DNA from: Thalassotalea loyana
GTDB taxonomy: Bacteria > Pseudomonadota > Gammaproteobacteria > Enterobacterales > Alteromonadaceae
NCBI RefSeq assembly: GCF_030161435.1
Contig: NZ_BSSV01000007.1
Coordinates: forward strand, 62,001-126,000
Direction of reading: 5' to 3'
Length of the DNA stretch: 64,000 nucleotides
Below are positions 58,021-64,000 of this stretch, one piece after another. How positions within the stretch are numbered: the stretch's first letter is position 1; each line of letters starts with the position of its first letter. The notes below the pieces were generated by a model. That model was given only the letters and a program-made list of their open reading frames with translations. It was not told the DNA's origin and searched no databases. The position numbers and the translations under genes were made by a program.

Positions 58021-59181
58021 ATGTTAGAACGCTTGAATCTTAAGCTTCTTCTACCACAAGTAATTGTCGGTATTCTACTTATCTTTGTTTTAGCCGTATT
58101 TACAGACGCTTCAGTGCTTACCTTAGGGTTAGTATTAGTGCTATTAGCTGTGCAATTTGTTGCAAGTTATATTTGCTCAAACATGTGGCTGGCAGTCCGT
58201 TTAGAGCGTCTTAGAAGTTATTTAAATTTAGTAACAAGCACGGAAGAGGCACCAAAAACGCCGCTACGTGATGGTATTGATGACGAACTCGGTCGAATTA
58301 TTAATCAACTAAGTGCATTTATTGGTAATCTTTCCGATGTGATCAAGGAGATTCGCCGCGAGTCAGAATTATTAAGTTCAGGTTCAACTAAGCTAGCTGA
58401 GCAAATGAGTACGTCAACAGACTCTCTAAGCACTACAAGTAATCAAATTGAACAGATGGCAGATTCAATCAATCAAGTGGCAAGTACATCGTCAATTTTG
58501 TCAGAAAGTGCTTCACAAGTGAGTGAAACAACCAGTCAAGTGATGGATATCTTAATGCAAGGTACTCAGTCATCAAACACTAGCCAGCACACCATTGAAT
58601 CTTTCGCTTCAGAAGTTAATGGGATGGCAAATGATATTGCGTTGTTACAAGAAGAGAGTGCCCGCATCGGCTCTGTATTAGACGTTATTCGTGGTATTGC
58701 CGAGCAAACTAACTTATTAGCACTGAACGCGGCAATTGAAGCTGCGAGGGCAGGTGAGCAAGGAAGAGGCTTCGCTGTTGTAGCGGACGAGGTTCGAGCG
58801 TTAGCTCATAGAACACAAGAATCTACTGTAGAAATTCAATCTATGGTAGAGGGACTACAAGAAAAGTCTACAAATGCAGTAGATGCGATTTCTCGAGGGC
58901 AGTCATTGACACAAGAAAGTCTTACGCACTCTCAAGAAGTTGTTAATGCGCTAACTCAAATCGGTGATGTTTTTGCTGAAGTTGATAACCTAACATCGCA
59001 AATAGCAAGTGGTACGGAAGAGCAACAACGCTCAACGGCTTCTATCAACGATAATATGGCAGCGATTGTTGATCTGTCACGTGAGATAAATCAAGGCCTG
59101 ATGTCTGTTAGTGAACACGCTGAAATGCAACAAACAACGGCGAATGAAGTTGATCATACATTAAATCGAATTTGTGTATAA
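58021..59181 (+). CDS. Methyl-accepting chemotaxis protein without periplasmic sensor
   Basis: 386 residues. Two adjacent membrane helices (about 11-27 and 31-52) with almost no loop, then a cytoplasmic signalling domain. The hairpin tip is [35 protein letters not shown] (shown here by name only in part), the strongly conserved CheA/CheW contact. No ligand domain is visible, so it may sense membrane or cytoplasmic states or act with another receptor. No chemotaxis gene is near. AGGGTG precedes the ATG. Confidence 0.93.
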   Translation: MLERLNLKLLLPQVIVGILLIFVLAVFTDASVLTLGLVLVLLAVQFVASYICSNMWLAVRLERLRSYLNLVTSTEEAPKTPLRDGIDDELGRIINQLSAFIGNLSDVIKEIRRESELLSSGSTKLAEQMSTSTDSLSTTSNQIEQMADSINQVASTSSILSESASQVSETTSQVMDILMQGTQSSNTSQHTIESFASEVNGMANDIALLQEESARIGSVLDVIRGIAEQTNLLALNAAIEAARAGEQGRGFAVVADEVRALAHRTQESTVEIQSMVEGLQEKSTNAVDAISRGQSLTQESLTHSQEVVNALTQIGDVFAEVDNLTSQIASGTEEQQRSTASINDNMAAIVDLSREINQGLMSVSEHAEMQQTTANEVDHTLNRICV

Positions 59182-59191
59182 ACGCTCTTCG

Positions 59192-59232
59192 CCAATAAAA
59201 AAAGGTCGCTTTACGCGACCTTTTTTTATTGG
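59192..59232. terminator. Bidirectional terminator between the chemoreceptor and agmatine deiminase genes
   Basis: CCAATAAAAAAAGGTCGC and its exact complement (GCGACC then Ts to ATTGG) flank a TTTAC loop, an 18-bp arm; U tracts on both strands suit the convergent genes. Confidence 0.93.
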
Positions 59233-59260
59233 CAATGATCTATCAAAATCTTCAGAACGA

Positions 59261-60307
59261 TTAATTAAGGTAACCTTTGGGCAATTGCATTGTTAAACAG
59301 TGAAGACTACCAAACTGCTCAATGATAGCTAAGCAGTCGATCCCGATGATTTGGCGATCAGGAAACGCTATGGCGATTTTTTCTAAAGCTTTCCTATCAT
59401 TTTCATCTTGATAAGTTGGGACTAAAACCGCGTTGTTAATGATTAAAAAGTTAGCATAGGTCGCAGGGAGCCGATCTCCTTCACTATTATACTTTGCAGC
59501 AGGTAATGGCAAAGGCACGAGGTTAAATTTTTCGCCGTGCTTAGTTTCAAATTGCGTTAATTCTCGCTCCATTAATGTTAGCTCAGGAAAGTGTTCGTCT
59601 TCCTCTCGGTAACACTTGGTATACAAAATCGTGTTATTTGGCGCAAAACGACACAGTGTATCGATATGAGCGTCCGTATCATCACCTATTATATCTCCAT
59701 GGTTTAGCACTAATGCCTGATCTAAACCTAATGTTGTTAAGAGATGTTTGGAAATTTGCTCATGCGTGTAGTTAGGATTTCTGTTTGGGTTAAATATACA
59801 TTTGGCCGTAGTGAGTAAATGGCCTTGGCCATCGCTTTCAATAGCGCCGCCTTCTAATACAAAATCGATGACTTGATGTGAGTCGAGTTTGATATCTTGA
59901 TGTTTAAAAAGAGCTTGATTAATTTGGTTATCGAGCGACGAAGCAAACTTATTTCCCCAACCATTGAAAGTAAAATCAAGAGCTTTGATGTCATCAGATG
60001 ACACTAGAGTAATTGGGCCATGATCTCTTGCCCAGGTGTCATTGGATGGACTGATTATGAAAAGCACGTTGTTACTAACTAAAACATTTGCCTGCGCAAG
60101 CAAATGAGTAACATGGTGTTTGATTGAGTCATCATGACAAACAATCACAAGTTTTTGATGTTTAGTAATGGCGATACAAATATCGACAAAAACGGGTTCA
60201 ACTTTTTCTAGAATAGGTTGCCAATCGGTTTCCTTGTGAGGCCAAGTGAGCATGATCGCATCCTGCTCAATCCATTCAGCAGGCAATGAATACTTATTTT
60301 TTGTCAT
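59261..60307 (-). CDS. aguA: Agmatine deiminase / peptidyl-arginine deiminase family
   Basis: 348 residues of the guanidino-group-modifying fold. Family marks are MLTWPHKETDW near the N-terminus, TWARDHGPI, the EGGAIESDGQG motif, HIDTLCRF, and the catalytic cysteine in GSLHCLTMQ near the C-terminus. It would turn agmatine into N-carbamoylputrescine for polyamine synthesis. No aguB is in the window. It begins 12 nt after the PilZ-like gene, so the two may share a transcript. Confidence 0.9.
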   Translation of the reverse strand: MTKNKYSLPAEWIEQDAIMLTWPHKETDWQPILEKVEPVFVDICIAITKHQKLVIVCHDDSIKHHVTHLLAQANVLVSNNVLFIISPSNDTWARDHGPITLVSSDDIKALDFTFNGWGNKFASSLDNQINQALFKHQDIKLDSHQVIDFVLEGGAIESDGQGHLLTTAKCIFNPNRNPNYTHEQISKHLLTTLGLDQALVLNHGDIIGDDTDAHIDTLCRFAPNNTILYTKCYREEDEHFPELTLMERELTQFETKHGEKFNLVPLPLPAAKYNSEGDRLPATYANFLIINNAVLVPTYQDENDRKALEKIAIAFPDRQIIGIDCLAIIEQFGSLHCLTMQLPKGYLN

Positions 60308-60319
60308 GACTGGTGTTTA

Positions 60320-60916
60320 TTAATCTTGTGGCGATTGTCTTCGCTGCTTTGCTAACGATTGTAACTCTTTTGCCTGGATGTGAAGGCTAGCCCGCACGAG
60401 GATGTCCTGATCGACTTCTCTTATCTGTTGAAAAATGACGGTATAAATCGTTCCTGTTTCACTTTGTTCAGCGTCAATTATTTCAGCATGGCTATAGATA
60501 GCGACATTCTCTACATCGAGAAATATTTTCAGCTCAATGAGTTGACCCAATTCAAATGACGATTCACTTGTAAACTTGATTCCCGAACCTCCAAATAGCA
60601 CACCTTTTGCGCGAGCGTCGATATCATCATGTTGCTGCAAAATATAACCAACAAGTAAATCAATTTTACGAGATTGATGTTGAAGGTAGTCGGTTAATTG
60701 ATTTGAGACGCCACGCATCGATTGAATTGAACGTAAAGCGCTTTGGTCAATTGATGCGTTGTCTGAAGAGAGAAGAAAAGGTACTGGGATTAAGCTTTCA
60801 AAGGTTTCTTCACTTACAGGTGATACCAGTGGATTAACGTTAACATTAAACGAATGGGCAATTGAAAAAAACTCTTCAAATTGTGCTAATTTTTCTGATT
60901 GGCTTAATTGGCTCAT
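60320..60916 (-). CDS. PilZ-like domain protein
   Basis: About 198 residues. The N-terminal half is helical (EEFFSIAHSFNVNVNPLVSPV in part, LTDYLQHQSRKIDLLVGYILQQ in part) and the second half is a beta-rich domain (VLFGGSGIKFTSE...) like atypical PilZ proteins of Alteromonadales. The classical RxxxR...DxSxxG ligand residues for c-di-GMP are not clear: I see GGSGIKF where (D/N)xSxxG would be expected. Ligand binding is thus uncertain. I start at ATG 60916, 5 nt after AGGA; a longer open frame to 61003 has no such site. Confidence 0.6.
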   Translation of the reverse strand: MSQLSQSEKLAQFEEFFSIAHSFNVNVNPLVSPVSEETFESLIPVPFLLSSDNASIDQSALRSIQSMRGVSNQLTDYLQHQSRKIDLLVGYILQQHDDIDARAKGVLFGGSGIKFTSESSFELGQLIELKIFLDVENVAIYSHAEIIDAEQSETGTIYTVIFQQIREVDQDILVRASLHIQAKELQSLAKQRRQSPQD

Positions 60917-61139
60917 AACTATCCTAATCGCTTTTTCTAACATTATATGTAGATACCACATATCTAGGCTAGTATTTGTTAGCGAATAATAGGTAATTTG
61001 CAAGAAACTTCACCACTAAGGGAACTGAGCTAACATTTGGTTATCTAAGCAGAAAATCTATGGTAAGCTCTTTCAAAAATGATCTTGGTTAACCATAGCC
61101 AATCAACCACTTTTAACTGACCCGAGCCATTTTAGTTTC

Positions 61140-62366
61140 ATGTTACAACCTGTCAGCCTATTTATCGGTTTACGATACAGTAAAGCGCGCTCAAAAAGTG
61201 GCTTTGTATCATTCATTACGTTTTTTTCTATTATTGGTATTTTACTTGGTGTTAGTGCGCTAATCACGGTTGTTTCTGTGATGAATGGCTTTGAGAGTGA
61301 ACTAAAAAAGCGAGTGCTTGGCATTGTTCCTCACATCGTTTTAAGTAGTGATAAACCAATAGAAAACTATTCAGACCTTATCGAAAAGGCAGTGCAACAC
61401 CCACATGTTGTCGGGGTTTCTCCTATTATTGAGTCAGAAGCCATAATTCAATCTTCATCGAGTCTAAAAGGCGTGTTGCTAACGGGGGTTTTACCTGTTT
61501 ACGAAACGAAAAGTATGGTGAAATTAAGTACCGAGTTTGGAGAATTTGAAGCGCTTAATGAACCCGGTTATAACCTGGTTATCGGTCGCTCGTTAGCTCG
61601 TCAGCTTAGTGTTAACGTTGGTGATGATGTGCGAATTGTTCTCCCTAATCAAACTCGTTTCACTCCGATGGGAAGAGTGCCAGTACAACGAATTTTCAAA
61701 ATAGCTGGTCTATTTAATGTGGGCTCTCAAATAGATGACTCCGTTGCCTATGTTCATTTAACGAAAGCAAACCGACTTTTACGAACTCCTATAGATGATG
61801 TTACGCAACTTCGATTCTACCTAGACGATGCGTTTGTAGCTCAACAGGTCGTTGACGACTTTGCTAGCGAATTGATGCACTACGAGGTGAAAGTCTGGCA
61901 GGAGTCACAAGGTGCTTTGTTTAGCGCAGTAAAAATGGAAAAGCGCATGATGTGGCTGATGCTGAGTCTAATCATAGCAGTAGCGGCGTTTAATATTGTC
62001 TCTGCGCTTGTTATGGTGGTTGTTGATAAACAAGGTGAAATTAGCATACTGCAAACTTTAGGCTTGAATCGCTTTGCCATATTAAAAATCTTTATTACCC
62101 AAGGCATGGTCAATGGCTTATGGGGTACGGCACTCGGCACAGTATTAGGGGTAATGATTACTTTTAATATTAATGATCTACTTGCATTAATGAACATCAA
62201 CCTATTTGGTGCCGCATATGGTAGTCAACAGCTTCCTATTTTATTTCAACTCAACGACTTAGCATTCATTGTTATTGGAGCACTTACATTGACGTTGCTT
62301 GCAACCTTGTATCCAGCATACCGTGCCTCTAAAACAATGCCTGCGCAGGTATTAAAACATGAATAA
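61140..62366 (+). CDS. lolC: Lipoprotein-releasing ABC permease LolC
   Basis: 408 residues, four membrane helices: one at the N-terminus (about 24-50, SFITFFSIIGILLGVSALI in part), a large periplasmic MacB-like domain, and three near the C-terminus. It releases outer-membrane lipoproteins from the inner membrane to LolA. VVSVMNGFESELKKRVLGIVPH is the LolC/E signature. It overlaps lolD by 8 nt. By gene order it is LolC; it is paralogous to lolE at the end of the window. Confidence 0.94.
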   Translation: MLQPVSLFIGLRYSKARSKSGFVSFITFFSIIGILLGVSALITVVSVMNGFESELKKRVLGIVPHIVLSSDKPIENYSDLIEKAVQHPHVVGVSPIIESEAIIQSSSSLKGVLLTGVLPVYETKSMVKLSTEFGEFEALNEPGYNLVIGRSLARQLSVNVGDDVRIVLPNQTRFTPMGRVPVQRIFKIAGLFNVGSQIDDSVAYVHLTKANRLLRTPIDDVTQLRFYLDDAFVAQQVVDDFASELMHYEVKVWQESQGALFSAVKMEKRMMWLMLSLIIAVAAFNIVSALVMVVVDKQGEISILQTLGLNRFAILKIFITQGMVNGLWGTALGTVLGVMITFNINDLLALMNINLFGAAYGSQQLPILFQLNDLAFIVIGALTLTLLATLYPAYRASKTMPAQVLKHE

Positions 62367-63051
62367 CGTATTATCTTGTCAGTCTTTACATAAAGAGTAC
62401 GTGCAAGGACAGAACGCAACAAGCGTGTTGCAAGATCTCAATTTGACAGTGTCTGAGGGCGAGCTGGTTGCCATTGTTGGGCGTTCGGGTTGTGGTAAAA
62501 GTACCTTTTTGCATATTGCGGGGGCACTTGATAAACCATCTAGCGGCCAAGTATTGATTAATAACATCGATATTCATCAGCTAAGTGAAAAACAACAGGC
62601 AAAATTTAGAAATGAACACCTGGGTTTTATCTACCAGTTTCATCATTTGATGATGGAGTTTAGTGCTGAGGAAAATGTTGCCATGCCGCTATTGATTGCC
62701 GGCGTTTCACCTAAACTCGCAAGAGAGAAGGCACAAGATATGTTAACCAAAGTAGGGCTTTCACATCGATTTGAGCATCGACCAGCTCAGCTTTCAGGTG
62801 GTGAACGACAGCGTGTTGCGATTGCTCGTGCGCTTGTTAATGAACCTTCATTAGTGCTTGCTGATGAGCCGACAGGGAATTTAGATTCTGACAGCGCAGA
62901 ACAGATTTACCAATTATTGCTCAGTTTAAATGAAACATTAAAAACGAGCTTTGTGATTGTCACGCATGATTTATCGCTAGCGAGCAAAATGCATCGTCAG
63001 TTGAGTTTAAAACACGGCCAGCTAACTCCGTTGACACTCGAGAAAGGTTAA
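62359..63051 (+). CDS. lolD: Lipoprotein-releasing ABC ATPase LolD
   Basis: 230 residues. Walker [10 protein letters not shown], signature [15 protein letters not shown], Walker [15 protein letters not shown]-loop in VTHD. It energises LolC/LolE. The ATG overlaps the end of lolC (ATGAATAA), and lolE begins 5 nt after its stop. Confidence 0.97.
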   Translation: MNNVLSCQSLHKEYVQGQNATSVLQDLNLTVSEGELVAIVGRSGCGKSTFLHIAGALDKPSSGQVLINNIDIHQLSEKQQAKFRNEHLGFIYQFHHLMMEFSAEENVAMPLLIAGVSPKLAREKAQDMLTKVGLSHRFEHRPAQLSGGERQRVAIARALVNEPSLVLADEPTGNLDSDSAEQIYQLLLSLNETLKTSFVIVTHDLSLASKMHRQLSLKHGQLTPLTLEKG

Positions 63052-63056
63052 CCTTG

Positions 63057-64000
63057 ATGGCGAATTCTTTTAGTTATTTTCTTGCTAAGCGCTATTTGTT
63101 TAACCGTCATCAAAGTGGGTTTGCCTCCTTTATTTCAGCGTCTTCAACACTTGGCATTATGCTCGGCGTTTGTGTACTGATTGTCGCCTTATCGGCAATG
63201 AATGGCTTTGAACGTGTACTTGCACAAAAACTTCTGTCTATCGTCCCTCATGGTGAGCTGATTAATGTGGAAAGTCCGATGAGTCGATGGCAAGACAACA
63301 TTAATACTATGGTTGAACACCCAAATGTTGTTGCTGGCGCTCCTGTTATTAAGTCGCAAGCTATGCTTCAGAAAAAAGGCGAGTTAAAAGGTGTTGAGTT
63401 GCGCGGTGTCGATATCATGCTTGAACAACAAGTTTCAGACATTGCTGAGTATATCAATGCAGGGGAGTGGCAAAAGTTATCGCAAGAAAACGGTATCGTT
63501 ATCGGACAAGGTATTGCGGATAAACTAAATTTGTCTGTAGGTGACAATGTTCAATTGCTGCTTTCTAAGGTTAATTCAGGCAAACTTTCACATAAGTTTC
63601 CTGCACCAGCAGTTTTCAATTTAACGGTAGTAGGAACATTTAGATTTGGTGGTGTTATTGATGATAGTTTGGCATATATTAATCTTGCCCAAGCTCAGTC
63701 ATTTTTAGATCTCCAATTAACTCAAGTTCATGGTTTACGTTTAAAAGTAGATAGTATATTTAATGCGCCGGGTATTATGCGCCAAGCGGCAAACCAGTTG
63801 ACACGAGATTATGTGTATATTTATGACTGGACACGAACGCAAGGCCATTTGTTCGCAGACATACAATTAGTTAGGGCAGTGATGTATTTGGCACTTTCTA
63901 TGGTTATCGCTGTGGCGAGTTTTAATATTGTCTCAACACTGATTATGGTGGTGAACGAAAAACGAAGCGATATTGCGATCTTGATTACCATGGGAGCTAG
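63057..64000 (+). CDS. lolE: Lipoprotein-releasing ABC permease LolE (partial, runs off the window)
   Basis: The first 314 codons are present and the gene continues beyond 64000. It opens MANSFSYFLAKRYLF, followed by the first membrane helix (ISASSTLGIMLGVCVLIVALS, part) and ALSAMNGFERVLAQKLLSIVPH, the same signature as LolC. The periplasmic domain follows and the second helix (MYLALSMVIAVASFNIVSTL, in part) is reached just before the edge. The start is ATG 63057, 5 nt after the lolD stop. Confidence 0.93.
   Translation, partial: MANSFSYFLAKRYLFNRHQSGFASFISASSTLGIMLGVCVLIVALSAMNGFERVLAQKLLSIVPHGELINVESPMSRWQDNINTMVEHPNVVAGAPVIKSQAMLQKKGELKGVELRGVDIMLEQQVSDIAEYINAGEWQKLSQENGIVIGQGIADKLNLSVGDNVQLLLSKVNSGKLSHKFPAPAVFNLTVVGTFRFGGVIDDSLAYINLAQAQSFLDLQLTQVHGLRLKVDSIFNAPGIMRQAANQLTRDYVYIYDWTRTQGHLFADIQLVRAVMYLALSMVIAVASFNIVSTLIMVVNEKRSDIAILITMGA

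Overview
The window is a stretch of bacterial chromosome of low to moderate GC content with dense, short-spaced genes. Protein sequences and gene order point to a marine gammaproteobacterium of the Alteromonadales, most like Colwelliaceae (Thalassotalea or Colwellia type). This is inferred from the leuS-lptE-holA-nadD-rsfS-rlmH-mrdA-rodA-rlpA-dacA-ybeD-lipB-lipA order, the cysD-cysN-SLC13-cysC cluster, the fadIJ pair and the sigma/DUF3379 pair. I see no tRNA, rRNA, insertion sequence, integrase, prophage or CRISPR array. Almost everything is core genome; the odd material sits in a few small islands and leaders. Layout: 1-1.8 kb holds a degenerate cyclase-like gene and galU. 2.2-8.0 kb is a sulfate activation operon: cysD, cysN, an SLC13/TrkA-C permease, cysC and a DHH phosphoesterase. 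8.2-13 kb has galE, an EamA exporter, an EAL-HDOD protein and putP. 13.1-21.4 kb (minus strand) is a MoxR/Bat operon (moxR, DUF58, DUF4381, batA, a batB/batC fusion, batD), closed by a terminator and followed by an ECF sigma factor with its DUF3379 partner. 21.6-25.2 kb is fadIJ behind a promoter with a FadR-like operator. 25.3-26.1 kb is a small-gene island: a 66-residue membrane protein, an unrecognised 34-residue peptide, and an exported 111-residue protein carrying six copies of AKGRGVKV. 26.3-33.7 kb has a 1495-residue propeller/PAS/GGDEF/EAL protein and an insulinase-type protease. 34-37.2 kb has sixA, smrB, prmB and aroC. 37.2-50.5 kb (minus strand) is the lipoate, cell-wall elongation and ribosome-maturation block from lipA back to leuS. 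50.7-64 kb has ybeL, a Lon-like protease, deaD behind a structured leader, hppD behind two TyrR-type boxes, ppiC, a DUF2897 microprotein, a chemoreceptor, an agmatine deiminase with a PilZ-like gene, and lolCDE (lolE runs off the end). How the genes work together: the cys cluster plausibly imports sulfate, activates it to APS and PAPS, and may recycle the PAP by-product through the DHH enzyme. The Bat operon looks like an envelope von Willebrand/MoxR assembly, with an ECF sigma unit beside it. fadIJ and hppD look like catabolic units under their expected regulators. The best candidates for something undescribed are the AKGRGVKV-repeat protein with its 34-residue partner, and the deaD leader that can fold over its own ribosome-binding site.
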